Part shown: one piece after another, positions 17,412-26,278 of the stretch
Layout: every line of letters begins with the position of its first letter
How positions within the stretch are numbered: the stretch's first letter is position 1
Source: Hoyosella altamirensis
GTDB taxonomy: Bacteria; Actinomycetota; Actinomycetes; Mycobacteriales; Mycobacteriaceae
Direction of reading: 5' to 3'
DNA length: 64,000 bases
Assembly (NCBI RefSeq): GCF_014191505.1
Contig: NZ_JACHWS010000001.1
Span: forward strand, 124,001 to 188,000
Position numbers and translations under genes: made by a program
The notes under the pieces: model-generated
Database searches by the model: none
What the model was told of the DNA's origin: nothing
Seen by the model: only the letters and a program-made list of their open reading frames with translations

Positions 17412-17942
17412 TCAGCTCTGCTCCGTCTGCGTGTTCAGTCCAGTCCGCTGAGCAGAGCGTCCTCCTTCTGACTCCCAGCTTTGCTGTGCAGCGAGTCCTT
17501 CTTGGTGTCTCAAAAGGGTTGATGACTGGGGGTCCAGTAGGTCAGCCACCGTGGATACATCGTGCGGCTGTGCGGCGACCCGCAGGATGGCATGCGCGGT
17601 ATCTGATGAGGCCTCAGGGGATATCAGAAGGATCGCTACGGTCCTGCCGTTGACGCCTTGTACATTCAGAGTCTGGCGCGCCTGGAAGCGATATCCGTCG
17701 AGTTTCACGGGGTGTCCGTTGATGGACACACTCGATGGCGCGAGAGGCCATTCCTGCCGCGAGTACGCGACTCGGCCGATGCGTCCAAGGATCGGATCAA
17801 GCGCGTCCTGAAGGGCAGGCATCTCGCTGGCGAGGTCGTTGCTCTGAGGCCACCACGCGCCGTCGACTATCCCTGTCTGGGAACCACCGGGCTTCATGAG
17901 CAATCGTGGGCTTTGTGTGGGGAGGGTTCGTTGTAGCGTCAT
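17412..17942 (-). CDS. DUF5994 family protein
   Basis: 176-aa soluble protein of a family common in mycobacteria and relatives. The recognisable core is RLLMKPGGSQTGIVDGAWWP (15-34) and a second block RIGRVAYSRQEW (54-65). The C-terminal 30 residues are polar and probably disordered. No catalytic motif is visible; function unknown. Convergent with the M23 gene; 3 nt between stops. Confidence 0.75.
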   Translation of the reverse strand: MTLQRTLPTQSPRLLMKPGGSQTGIVDGAWWPQSNDLASEMPALQDALDPILGRIGRVAYSRQEWPLAPSSVSINGHPVKLDGYRFQARQTLNVQGVNGRTVAILLISPEASSDTAHAILRVAAQPHDVSTVADLLDPQSSTLLRHQEGLAAQQSWESEGGRSAQRTGLNTQTEQS

Positions 17943-18074
17943 TGCGACGCTCCGATCCGAGCCTGTTCGATCAGGCTGATTCGTGACGAGGGACGAGGGC
18001 GAGCTGCCCTTGATGCGCTAGCTCGTCACACCACGACTGTACGCCGTTCACCTGTGCTTTCTCTGGCAGAACGA

Positions 18075-18114
18075 CTGCGGCCCTGGCGGAATTTGATGTT
18101 CGCCAGGGCCGCAG
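18075..18114 (-). terminator. Strong inverted repeat downstream of fadE23
   Basis: Perfect 14-bp stem (CTGCGGCCCTGGCG at 18075-18088, complement at 18101-18114) with a 12-nt AT-rich loop, 15 nt past the fadE23 stop. No clear U-tract follows on the minus strand, so termination may be non-canonical. Confidence 0.65.
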
Positions 18115-18128
18115 GAGTCGCGGTGCTG

Positions 18129-19331
18129 TTACTTCAGTTCTGCTGAGGACTTGTTCAGCAGGCGGCGAGCCACGATGAGCTGCTGGATCTGCTGGGTGCC
18201 TTCGAAGATGTCGAGGATCTTCGAGTCCCGCGCCCACTTCTCGAGCAGCGGCCGCTCTGAGTAGCCAAGGGAGCCAGCGAGTTCGACAGCGCGAAGTGTG
18301 ATTGCCGTGCCAACCCGGCCGGCCTTCGCCTTCGACATGGAAGCCTCGAGCGAGTTGGGCTTCTTGTTGTCAGCCATCCAGGTGGCACGCATAGCCAGCT
18401 GGTATGCCGATTCCCAGTCTGCCTCTAGTTCGAGGTAAGCGGCAGCCGCAGCGTGCTGTGTCAACGCGGGCGCGTTGTAGTCGATCTCGACACCAGCTTC
18501 GCTGAGGATCTTGCGCAACTCCTCGAGGGCTGCACGTGCGACACCGATGGCCATGCCGGCGACGAGCGGACGAGTGTTGTCGAAGGTGGCCATAACACCG
18601 CCGAAGCCCTTTTTGACGTCCACCTCAGGCGAGCCAAGGATGTGGTCCTTCGGGATGCGGCAATTGTCGAGAATGATCGTTGCGGTGTCGGATGCGCGGA
18701 TACCTAGCTTGTGCTCGAGACGCGCAACGGTGATGCCGGGCGCATCCTTAGGCACAACGAAGGACTTGATTGCGGCACGCCCGGCGGACTTGTCCACCGA
18801 CGCCCACACCACGACGTGCGTGGAGCGGTCACCCGCCGTCACGAAGATCTTTTCACCGTTGAGCACCCACTCTTCACCGTCGAGGACAGCGGTGGCTGTC
18901 ACGGCAGCGGAGTCGGATCCGAAGCTGGGCTCGGTGATCGCCATGGACGCCCACACCTTGCCGAACCGCTCGAGCTGTTCATCGGTGGCGACGGCGGCGA
19001 TAGCCGAGTTGCCCAGACCCTGGAAAGGGATCGCCAACGTCAGTCCCACGTCACCCCAGCACGTCTCGATGACGTTGAGCAGGGCGGACATGTTGCCACC
19101 GTTGATGTTGCCTTCGCGTGCTTTGTCACCGCGGCCCAGCGTTGCGCCGGACGCGGCCTGTCCAGCGTCGGCCATGCCTTCGACGAGGCTTGCCATGGTG
19201 TCGAGCTCAACTGGACGCTCGTGCTCGAGCAGGTCGTATTTGCGTGAGATGGGGCGGAAAATCTCCGCGGCGGCTTGGTGTGCCTGATTCGACGCGGCCA
19301 CCAGCCTCTTGGGGAGTTCGAGATTGATCAT
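18129..19331 (-). CDS. fadE23: Acyl-CoA dehydrogenase FadE23-like
   Basis: 400-aa FAD-dependent acyl-CoA dehydrogenase (beta-oxidation, first step). Visible family motifs: AITEPSFGSD (FAD/substrate loop), GEKIFVTAGD, and the C-terminal LEKWARDSKILDIFEGTQQIQ segment found in active-site-proximal helices. Lies 29 nt behind fadE24 with its own GGAGAT SD, so the two subunits are co-transcribed; a paired arrangement like Rv3139/Rv3140 suggests a heteromeric enzyme. Gene symbols follow remembered mycobacterial orthology. Confidence 0.88.
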   Translation of the reverse strand: MINLELPKRLVAASNQAHQAAAEIFRPISRKYDLLEHERPVELDTMASLVEGMADAGQAASGATLGRGDKAREGNINGGNMSALLNVIETCWGDVGLTLAIPFQGLGNSAIAAVATDEQLERFGKVWASMAITEPSFGSDSAAVTATAVLDGEEWVLNGEKIFVTAGDRSTHVVVWASVDKSAGRAAIKSFVVPKDAPGITVARLEHKLGIRASDTATIILDNCRIPKDHILGSPEVDVKKGFGGVMATFDNTRPLVAGMAIGVARAALEELRKILSEAGVEIDYNAPALTQHAAAAAYLELEADWESAYQLAMRATWMADNKKPNSLEASMSKAKAGRVGTAITLRAVELAGSLGYSERPLLEKWARDSKILDIFEGTQQIQQLIVARRLLNKSSAELK

Positions 19332-19360
19332 GAAAATCTCCAGGCTTGAGGAGGGGAGGA

Positions 19361-20752
19361 CTAGATGACGACGACGCCTTCAGCGACACCAACGGCCCGA
19401 AGGTCGCGGTACCAGCGTTCGACGGGGTGTTCCTTGGTGAAGCCGTGGCCACCGAGGAGCTGGACACCGTCGAGACCGATCTGCATGCCTTTTTCGGACG
19501 TGAGCCGACGGGCAAGGGCAGCTTCGCGGGCGAACGAGACGCCCTGCTCAGCGCGGGACGCGCCGCGCCAGGTCACCAGCCGCATGCCATCAAGTTCGAT
19601 GCCGATATTCGCAACCATGAACGCAACGCCCTGCCGGTGACTGATTGGCTCACCGAACGCCTCACGCTCGTTGACGTAAGGAATGACGTAGTCAAGCACG
19701 GCCTTGCTGGTGCCGCACGCGAGCGATGCCCAGCCGAGGCGTGACAGTTGAATGATGTCCTCGTAGTCCTTGGCGCGACTCGCGGGGTCACCATCGCCCA
19801 GCAGTGCGGATTCCGGAACGACGACGTTATCGAGGTTCAGGCGCCCGATGCCAGCGGCACGCAGTCCCATGCTCGGGTCAGCTTCGACAACCAGCCCAGT
19901 CGCATCGGATTCCACGATGAAGAATGCGGGCTTGCCACCGAGTTCAGCAGCGACGAGGAAGAGTTCGGCGGACGATGCGATAGGCACCAGGCTCTTCACA
20001 CCCTGCAGGGTGTAGCCGCCCGCAGCGCGGTTCGCCTTCGTCTCGAGTGCGAATGGGTTGAACAGCGCTCGTGGCTCGTTCACGGCGACGACGGCGCCGG
20101 GGACGTTCTCACCAGCGAACGCCGGAAGGTAGGTCTGCTGCTGCGAATCGTTGCCGTACTGAGTCAGCGCCACGGCGAAACCGCTCGGCGCGAGAATCGG
20201 CAGGGCAAGTCCCATGTCGCCATGCGCAAGTGCCTCGGCGACCAGGGCGTTCGTGATCGCACCACGTTCAGAAGCAGCACCTTCGAAGTCCTCAGGGACA
20301 TTGATCAGCGTGATTCCGAGTTCGGCCGAACGCTTGATGAGATCGGCTGGTGCTTCCGAAGCGCTATCCGCGTCGGACGCGGCAGGGCGGAGGATTTCCT
20401 CCGCGAAGTCGGAAACAGTCTCGACGATCATCTGTTGTTCGTCGCTGAAGGTCAGGTCGTAGAGACCCTTCTTCTTCGCCTCGGAATCGGGGAGTCGCTT
20501 CGGCTTGCCGCCGCCCGAGACCTTCTTGAAGGTGCGGGTTGCGGTGCCGAGGGTGCGGAAGCCCGTCTTGGTGGCTTCGTATGCGACCCGATCGATTGGC
20601 TTGCGGAGGTTGTACTTTTCTGCCAGCTCTGAACCGGTGAGCGAGGTCAGGACACGCATTGCGGTGCCGATCGCGTCGCGCTTCACCGGGTTCAGGCCCA
20701 CAGCGGAGGTGGAGCGCCTTGACGCGCCGCCTGAGGAGTTCTTCTTACTCAT
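19361..20752 (-). CDS. fadE24: Acyl-CoA dehydrogenase FadE24-like
   Basis: 463-aa acyl-CoA dehydrogenase with an extra ~100-residue N-terminal region (Ser-rich start, then VGLNPVKRDAIGTAMRVLTS) characteristic of FadE24. The dehydrogenase core starts near residue 98 (YDLTFSDEQQMIVETV). The C terminus ends in LGGHGFTKEHPVERWYRDLR. Some core motifs are weaker than in FadE23, consistent with one member of the pair being catalytically degenerate. ATG with GGAGAT SD. A palindrome upstream (20798-20813) may be its operator. Confidence 0.88.
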   Translation of the reverse strand: MSKKNSSGGASRRSTSAVGLNPVKRDAIGTAMRVLTSLTGSELAEKYNLRKPIDRVAYEATKTGFRTLGTATRTFKKVSGGGKPKRLPDSEAKKKGLYDLTFSDEQQMIVETVSDFAEEILRPAASDADSASEAPADLIKRSAELGITLINVPEDFEGAASERGAITNALVAEALAHGDMGLALPILAPSGFAVALTQYGNDSQQQTYLPAFAGENVPGAVVAVNEPRALFNPFALETKANRAAGGYTLQGVKSLVPIASSAELFLVAAELGGKPAFFIVESDATGLVVEADPSMGLRAAGIGRLNLDNVVVPESALLGDGDPASRAKDYEDIIQLSRLGWASLACGTSKAVLDYVIPYVNEREAFGEPISHRQGVAFMVANIGIELDGMRLVTWRGASRAEQGVSFAREAALARRLTSEKGMQIGLDGVQLLGGHGFTKEHPVERWYRDLRAVGVAEGVVVI

Positions 20753-20797
20753 GATCTCCAGCTATTCCTGAGAGAAGGGTCATTGTGTGGTCGCTAT

Positions 20798-20813
20798 CTT
20801 ACCCGCCGGTAAG
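20798..20813. promoter_or_regulatory. Candidate operator of the fadE24-fadE23 promoter
   Basis: Perfect palindrome CTTACC-CGCC-GGTAAG. On the minus strand a -10-like TAAGAT lies at 20795-20800, partly overlapping the palindrome, and fadE24 starts about 45 nt further on. This placement suits a repressor blocking the promoter. The cognate regulator is unknown and not encoded next to it. Confidence 0.45.
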
Positions 20814-20861
20814 GTCGAAGTGCGCGGGGCCGGCGATTTTGTTGCGCGTGTGTTGCGAGGG

Positions 20862-21644
20862 TCACCCCAGGGCACTCAGTGTGATGTCCTGGAGCAGGCC
20901 ATTTGTTGCGACGGCGCTGCCTCCATGCGGCCCCGGGACGCCTTCGAGAGAGGTGAAGTGGCCGCCCGCTTCGCGAACGATGATGTCGAGCGGCGCCAGA
21001 TCCCACAGCGACACCTCGGGCTCGGCGGCGATGTCGACCGCTCCTTCGGCGACCAGGCAATAAGAGAAGAAGTCTCCGTAGCCGCGCAGGCGCCACACCT
21101 GATCGGTGAAAGTGATGAGCTTGTCGCGAATGCCCCGCTCCTGCCAGCCAGAGAGGCTGGAGATGCTGAGGCTCGCGGCGGAGGGGTCACCGACCTTCGA
21201 TACTGAGATACGTTCCGGCTGCGCGCTGTGCAGTTGCCGGAAGCTTCCCTGGCGGGCGGCCGCCCACCAGCGCCGGCTGAGTGCGGGCGCGCTCACCACG
21301 CCGACAACGGGGATGCCGTCCTCGAGAAGCGAAATCAGCGTGGCCCAGATCGGCACTCCGCGCACGAAGTTCTTTGTACCGTCGATCGGGTCGATGACCC
21401 ATTGACGCCCTTCGAAGGTCGCGTCACCACCGAACTCTTCCCCGAGCACAAGGTCGCCGGGCCGCTGGCGGGCGAGGTATTCGCGCGCCATCTTCTCGAC
21501 GGCGATGTCAGCGTCGGAGACGGGCGTCAGGTCGGGTTTGTCGTCGACTGCCAGGTCAAGCGCACCAAAGCGAGCGAGTGTGATGGCGTCAGCGCGATCA
21601 GCGATATCGCGGGCGACAGCGAGGTCCGCGGTGAAGTCGGTCAT
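20862..21644 (-). CDS. hisN: Histidinol-phosphatase, inositol-monophosphatase fold
   Basis: 260-aa Mg-dependent phosphatase of the IMPase superfamily; the mycobacterial neighbour of fadE24 (Rv3137) is HisN, the last phosphatase of histidine synthesis. Metal-binding motifs are visible: [18 protein letters not shown] and WDLAPLD. I start at the ATG at 21644 (MTDFTADLA); an in-frame GTG at 21671 would add nine residues. The family also includes inositol phosphatases, so the substrate rests on synteny and on the GEEFGG form. Confidence 0.8.
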   Translation of the reverse strand: MTDFTADLAVARDIADRADAITLARFGALDLAVDDKPDLTPVSDADIAVEKMAREYLARQRPGDLVLGEEFGGDATFEGRQWVIDPIDGTKNFVRGVPIWATLISLLEDGIPVVGVVSAPALSRRWWAAARQGSFRQLHSAQPERISVSKVGDPSAASLSISSLSGWQERGIRDKLITFTDQVWRLRGYGDFFSYCLVAEGAVDIAAEPEVSLWDLAPLDIIVREAGGHFTSLEGVPGPHGGSAVATNGLLQDITLSALG

Positions 21645-21691
21645 GAGGGAAACGCTACTCGTGCGCTTCACGGGGGCGCGTGAATGTCCTT

Positions 21692-21712
21692 ATTGAAAAT
21701 GATTACTATTAA
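21692..21712 (+). promoter_or_regulatory. Candidate Zur box overlapping a leaderless promoter
   Basis: ATTGAAAATGATTACTATTAA (21692-21712) contains TGAAAATGATT, the core of actinobacterial Zur (zinc uptake regulator) sites. Inside it TACTAT (21704-21709) looks like a -10, and its last base is 7 nt upstream of the ATG at 21716, which predicts a leaderless mRNA whose -10 is covered by Zur. Confidence 0.6.
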
Positions 21713-21715
21713 GAA

Positions 21716-22882
21716 ATGACTTCAGTTGCTGAAAGTGACCTGATCCCCGTCACCGTTCTGTCGGGTTTCCTCGGCGCCGGCAAGACGACGCTGCTCAACC
21801 ATGTCCTCGCGAATCGCGAGGGTCGGCGCGTCGCTGTCATCGTCAATGACATGAGCGAGGTGAACATCGACGCCCGCCTCGTCAGCGGCGCGTTCGGGAA
21901 TGAGCCGCACCTCGATAGGACGGAAGAAAAGCTGGTTGAGCTCACCAATGGCTGCATCTGCTGCACTCTTCGGGAAGACCTCGTCGAGTCGGTCGGTGCG
22001 CTCGCACGAGAAGGCAGATTCGACCAGATCCTCATCGAATCCACCGGCATCTCCGAACCCATGCCTGTCGCTGCGACATTCGAGTGGGAATTCCAAGGGG
22101 GATTCCGGCTCGGCACGCTGGCGCGGCTCGACACTATGGTCACAGTTGTCGACTCGTCGACGTTTCTGGCAGAACTCGCGCGCGGCGAACACCTCGCGCA
22201 GCGAGATCTCGAAGCCGGTGACGGAGATTCCCGCACTATCTCTGATCTGCTCGTTGACCAAGTCGAGTTCGCGGATGTCATCCTACTGAACAAGACCGAT
22301 CTGGTTACGGACGCGGTGGCGGGAGTAGTCGAGGCCACAGTCCGGCGACTCAATCCGCACGCCCGGATCCTCCGGACCTCGCATGGGGTGGTGGCGCTTG
22401 ACGATGTTCTCGCCACCGGACTCTTCGACCGCGAACAAGCGTGGGAGGCCCCTGGATGGGCTGAAGAACTCGCAGCGGGTCACACTCCAGAGACTGAAGA
22501 ATACGGAATCAGTAGCGTGACCTTCCGCAGCGATCGGCCATTCCACCCAGAACGCTTAGCGGAGGCGATCCAGGGCTTCACAGGCCTGTTGCGCAGTAAA
22601 GGTTTTTGCTGGCTCGCAAGTCGTCACCCCTACGCTGCGGTGTGGTCGCAGGCGGGTCCGCATCTCACGATCGATCCAGCCCAGCGCTGGAAGGACGTCG
22701 ATGTGGAGCCTGGCCAGGAGATCGTCCTCATCGGTCTTAAGCTTGACCAATCAAAACCGCAGCTCGCGCTCGCACGGGCGCTGCTGACCGACCGTGAACT
22801 CAAGGCCGGACCCGCACAGTGGCGGAGTTATGCCGACCCGTTCCCCCAATGGGAGGTTGCGCAGCTTGTCCACCAGCATTGA
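21716..22882 (+). CDS. COG0523 (CobW/ZNG-type) GTPase, probable zinc metallochaperone
   Basis: 388-aa G3E GTPase. Walker A GAGKTT follows LSGFL (residues 15-25); the metal site CxCC is C80-I-C82-C83; NKTD gives the guanine specificity; the C-terminal CobW_C domain begins about residue 265. COG0523 proteins move Zn, Co or other metals. The upstream Zur-like box argues for a role in zinc starvation. No SD is present (leaderless start). Divergent from hisN. Confidence 0.85.
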   Translation: MTSVAESDLIPVTVLSGFLGAGKTTLLNHVLANREGRRVAVIVNDMSEVNIDARLVSGAFGNEPHLDRTEEKLVELTNGCICCTLREDLVESVGALAREGRFDQILIESTGISEPMPVAATFEWEFQGGFRLGTLARLDTMVTVVDSSTFLAELARGEHLAQRDLEAGDGDSRTISDLLVDQVEFADVILLNKTDLVTDAVAGVVEATVRRLNPHARILRTSHGVVALDDVLATGLFDREQAWEAPGWAEELAAGHTPETEEYGISSVTFRSDRPFHPERLAEAIQGFTGLLRSKGFCWLASRHPYAAVWSQAGPHLTIDPAQRWKDVDVEPGQEIVLIGLKLDQSKPQLALARALLTDRELKAGPAQWRSYADPFPQWEVAQLVHQH

Positions 22883-22945
22883 GCTGCCGCCAAGCGTCCC
22901 GGGGCTGGCGTCGTCGTGGTGGGGAAGCGGGTAGGCTAGAGGATT

Positions 22946-24058
22946 GTGCATCCTGATGTTTCCGCAGATATCGCCGACCTCGACAACACTCTGAAGTCTG
23001 TCGAGGCGGTAGTTGACATCGACGAGTTGCGCCGGCGGATCCGCGAACTCGAAGACCAGGCGGCATCACCCGATCTCTGGGACGACCAGGAGCATGCGCA
23101 GCAGGTCACCAGCCAGCTCTCGTATGCGCAGGGTGAACTGCGGCGCTTGGAGGAACTGCGTCAGCGCATCGACGACCTCCCCGTGATGTACGAACTCGCG
23201 GAGGCTGAGGAAGGCACGGCCGCGCAGGAAGCTACGACTGAAGCTGACGATGAGCGTACGGCGCTCCGAGGAGAAATCGAGCTCCTCGAGGTCCGCACCC
23301 TCCTGTCCGGTGAATACGACCAGCGCGAAGCGCTCGTCACGATTCGGTCCGGCGCGGGCGGCATCGATGCTGCCGACTGGGCGGAAATGCTGATGCGCAT
23401 GTACATCCGCTGGGCCGAGAAACACAAGTATTCGGTCGAGGTTTACGACACGTCATACGCTGAAGAAGCGGGCATCAAGAGCGCCACCTTCGCCGTCAAA
23501 GCGCCCTACATGTACGGCACGCTGTCCGTCGAGCAGGGGACCCACCGGCTCGTGCGGATCAGTCCGTTCGACAATCAGGCGCGCCGCCAGACGTCCTTCG
23601 CTGAGGTGGAGGTCCTTCCTGTGGTCGAGACGACCGACAGCATTGACATCCCCGAAACTGAGCTGCGAGTGGACGTCTTCCGTTCCTCAGGCCCTGGCGG
23701 ACAGTCCGTTAACACGACCGACTCCGCGGTACGCATCACGCACCTCCCGACCGGCATCGTGGTCTCCTGCCAGAACGAGAAGTCGCAGCTGCAGAACAAG
23801 GCCGCCGCGATGCGAGTCCTTCAGGCCAAGCTTCTCGAGCGCAAGCGCCACGAAGAGCGCGCGGAGATGGACGCGCTGAAGAGCGAAAGCGGCAGTTCAT
23901 GGGGCAACCAGATGCGCTCCTACGTTCTGCATCCTTACCAAATGGTCAAGGACCTTCGGACTGAAGTCGAGGTGAACAACCCCTCCACAGTGCTCGACGG
24001 AGAGATCGATCGTTTCATCGAAGCAGGCATTCGCTGGCGCAAGAGCGAAACGGTCTAG
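22946..24058 (+). CDS. prfB: Peptide chain release factor 2
   Basis: Recognises UGA/UAA stop codons and triggers peptide release. The catalytic GGQ is in [18 protein letters not shown] and the codon-recognition tripeptide SPF in [10 protein letters not shown]. 370 aa from the GTG at 22946. The ORF is uninterrupted: there is no in-frame UGA near codon 26, so the programmed frameshift known from E. coli prfB is absent here. Start of the conserved prfB-ftsE-ftsX-smpB string. Confidence 0.95.
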   Translation: MHPDVSADIADLDNTLKSVEAVVDIDELRRRIRELEDQAASPDLWDDQEHAQQVTSQLSYAQGELRRLEELRQRIDDLPVMYELAEAEEGTAAQEATTEADDERTALRGEIELLEVRTLLSGEYDQREALVTIRSGAGGIDAADWAEMLMRMYIRWAEKHKYSVEVYDTSYAEEAGIKSATFAVKAPYMYGTLSVEQGTHRLVRISPFDNQARRQTSFAEVEVLPVVETTDSIDIPETELRVDVFRSSGPGGQSVNTTDSAVRITHLPTGIVVSCQNEKSQLQNKAAAMRVLQAKLLERKRHEERAEMDALKSESGSSWGNQMRSYVLHPYQMVKDLRTEVEVNNPSTVLDGEIDRFIEAGIRWRKSETV

Positions 24059-24091
24059 GACGCGAAAATGCTAGCTGTCGGTGTCGCGCTA

Positions 24092-24097
24092 TACACT
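24092..24097 (+). promoter_or_regulatory. -10 element of a possible leaderless ftsE promoter
   Basis: TACACT ends 8 nt upstream of the ftsE GTG (24105), with no SD between. The pattern matches leaderless starts common in this order. Confidence 0.35.
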
Positions 24098-24104
24098 CGG
24101 CGGC

Positions 24105-24794
24105 GTGATCAGCCTCGAGAACGTGACGAAGTCGTACAAGACCTCGACACGCCCCGCGCTGGACAACGTGTCCGTCTCGATCAAATCCGGTGAGTTCGCT
24201 TTTCTCATTGGGCCGTCGGGATCGGGAAAGTCCACGCTCCTGCGCCTTCTGCTCCGCGACGATGTGCCCACTTCAGGCGACATCCACGTAGCGGACTTTC
24301 ATGTAAACAAGCTTCCGCCGCGCAAAGTGCCGAAGCTGCGCCAAAGCGTCGGCTGCGTCTTTCAGGATTTCCGGCTGCTGCCTAAGAAGACGGTTCAGGA
24401 GAACGTGGCTTTCGCGCTCCAGGTGATAGGGAAGTCGCGCAGTGAGATTCGCGAGACGCTGCCCGAGGTGCTGCAGCTAGTCGGCCTCGAGGGTAAAGCC
24501 AATCGATTGCCGGACGAGCTTTCGGGCGGTGAACAGCAGCGTGTAGCGATGGCACGCGCCTTCGTTAACAAACCCAAGGTGCTGCTCGCGGACGAGCCGA
24601 CAGGCAACCTGGATCCGGATACGAGCAACGACATCATGCTCCTGCTTGAACGCATCAATAGGACGGGTACGACGGTTCTGATGGCGACGCACGACAACCA
24701 CATCGTCGATGCGATGCGTAAGCGCGTCGTCGAACTCAGTCATGGTGCGGTCGTCCGTGATGAGAAGAGCGGTATCTACGGAGTAGGGCGGTAA
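24105..24794 (+). CDS. ftsE: Cell division ATP-binding protein FtsE
   Basis: ABC-type ATPase that works with FtsX at the divisome and regulates peptidoglycan hydrolases. Walker [11 protein letters not shown]-loop QDFRLL, signature LSGGEQQRV, Walker [10 protein letters not shown] and the H-loop ATHD are intact. The start GTG at 24105 ([12 protein letters not shown]) gives 229 aa, the usual length; an in-frame ATG at 24081 would add eight atypical residues. Its stop overlaps the ftsX ATG by one base. Confidence 0.95.
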   Translation: MISLENVTKSYKTSTRPALDNVSVSIKSGEFAFLIGPSGSGKSTLLRLLLRDDVPTSGDIHVADFHVNKLPPRKVPKLRQSVGCVFQDFRLLPKKTVQENVAFALQVIGKSRSEIRETLPEVLQLVGLEGKANRLPDELSGGEQQRVAMARAFVNKPKVLLADEPTGNLDPDTSNDIMLLLERINRTGTTVLMATHDNHIVDAMRKRVVELSHGAVVRDEKSGIYGVGR

Positions 24795-25696
24795 TGCGAC
24801 TCACCCTTATCATCCGCGAGGTCTTCGCGGGGCTGACCCGCAACATCACGATGACTCTCGCCATGATCATCACGACCGCGATATCGCTTGGCCTCTTCGG
24901 AGGAGGGCTGCTCGTCGTCGACATGACGAACAAGACGGAGCAGCTCTATCTCGACAACGTTGAAGTCGAGATTTTCCTGACCGACGACATCAGTACCGCC
25001 GACCCGGGATGTGAGACGGACATCTGTTCGACGCTCCGGGAAGATCTCGGCGAGTTCCCTGGTGTCACAGATGTGCGCTACGTCAGTCGTGAGGAAGCGC
25101 TCGAGATTTATCGGGAGACGTTCGAGAACAACCCGGAGATCCTCGATCTGGTTCGCCCTGAGGCTCTGCCCGCGTCGTTCCGGGTCCGGCTCGACGACCC
25201 CGAGCAGTTCGTCGCTATCTATGAGCACTTCAACCTGTATCCGGGTGTCGAATCCGTCCGGAACCAGGAAGAACTAGTGCAGCGATTGTTCTCCGTTCTG
25301 GACGGCCTTCGCAACGGCGCGTTCGCGATTGCGATCTTCCAGGCTTTCGCGGCGCTCATGCTCATCGCGAATATGGTTCAGATCGCTGCCTTCACTCGCC
25401 GTACGGAAGTCAGCATCATGCGGCTCGTCGGTGCCACACGCTGGTACACACAGCTGCCTTTCCTGCTCGAGGCGGTGGTCGCCGCACTTGCCGGTGCGCT
25501 TGTTGCGGTGGGTGGTCTCTTCGTTACGAAGAATGTATTCCTCGACGACGTTCTCAGTGAGGTGTACCAATCGAACATCGTCGCGCCGATAACGAACGCT
25601 GCGATCGCCTCGGTCTCACCCTGGCTCGTGGGAGCGGCGGCCGTGCTGTCCGCATTTACGGGATACTTGACGTTGCGGTGGTACGTGCGCGAGTGA
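24794..25696 (+). CDS. ftsX: Cell division protein FtsX
   Basis: 300-aa membrane partner of FtsE. TM1 at about residues 20-45, an extracytoplasmic domain (46-175) that would contact a peptidoglycan hydrolase, then three more helices near 180-205, 230-255 and 270-295. In mycobacteria the ectodomain activates RipC. A Cys pair (C75 and C80, in GCETDIC) sits in the ectodomain. Overlaps ftsE by one base (TAATG), indicating translational coupling. Confidence 0.94.
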   Translation: MRLTLIIREVFAGLTRNITMTLAMIITTAISLGLFGGGLLVVDMTNKTEQLYLDNVEVEIFLTDDISTADPGCETDICSTLREDLGEFPGVTDVRYVSREEALEIYRETFENNPEILDLVRPEALPASFRVRLDDPEQFVAIYEHFNLYPGVESVRNQEELVQRLFSVLDGLRNGAFAIAIFQAFAALMLIANMVQIAAFTRRTEVSIMRLVGATRWYTQLPFLLEAVVAALAGALVAVGGLFVTKNVFLDDVLSEVYQSNIVAPITNAAIASVSPWLVGAAAVLSAFTGYLTLRWYVRE

Positions 25697-25763
25697 AAAC
25701 CAGTTGCGTATGCCCGTATCGTTGGAAGGTCATGATCAGAAGGAATCCAGGAAGGGCCCTGAC

Positions 25764-26240
25764 GTGAAGGAGAAGGGCCGCAAGGTCATCGCGAGCAACA
25801 AGAAGGCGCGCCACAACTACGCGATCCTCGACGTCTACGAAGCGGGCGTCGTGCTGCTCGGCACCGAAGTGAAGACCCTGCGTGAAGGTAAGGCATCGCT
25901 GGTAGACGCGTATGCCACCGTCGACGACGGCGAAATCTGGCTGCGCGGCCTCCACATTCCCGAATATGGGCAAGGCAGTTGGACGAATCACGAACCGCGA
26001 CGGACACGGAAGTTGCTGCTCCATAAGCGCGAAATTGAGCACCTCGTCGGCAAGACCCGTGAAGGACAACTGACGCTCGTCCCGCTCTCCATGTACTTCT
26101 CCGATGGCAAAGTGAAAGTGGAACTCGCGCTCGCGCGAGGCAAACAGTTGCATGACAAACGCCAGGACCTCGCGCGCCGCACCGCGGAGCGTGAAGCTAC
26201 CAGCGAACTCGGACGGCGCATCAAGGGAATGAGCGGATAG
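25764..26240 (+). CDS. smpB: SsrA-binding protein SmpB
   Basis: Binds tmRNA and delivers it to stalled ribosomes. The conserved core [19 protein letters not shown] is at residues 10-28, followed by [11 protein letters not shown] and a basic C-terminal tail that enters the mRNA channel. The start GTG at 25764 with GGAAGGG upstream gives 158 aa; the longer frame to 25704 lacks conservation. The tmRNA gene ssrA lies about 1.2 kb downstream, one gene away. Confidence 0.95.
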   Translation: MKEKGRKVIASNKKARHNYAILDVYEAGVVLLGTEVKTLREGKASLVDAYATVDDGEIWLRGLHIPEYGQGSWTNHEPRRTRKLLLHKREIEHLVGKTREGQLTLVPLSMYFSDGKVKVELALARGKQLHDKRQDLARRTAEREATSELGRRIKGMSG

Positions 26241-26244
26241 GGAG

Positions 26245-26265
26245 TTATCCACAGGGTTGTGGATA
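26245..26265. promoter_or_regulatory. Inverted pair of DnaA-box-like sites
   Basis: TTATCCACA (26245-26253) followed by TGTGGATAG (26258-26266), the inverted copy with one mismatch; 4 nt between. It sits right after the smpB stop and in front of the DUF559-like gene. It could bind DnaA or simply form a hairpin. Confidence 0.4.
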
Positions 26266-26278
26266 GATTTCTCGTGGC

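Noticed and set aside
22946-24058. Programmed frameshift in prfB
   Set aside because: The frame is continuous from the GTG to the stop; no internal UGA is present.
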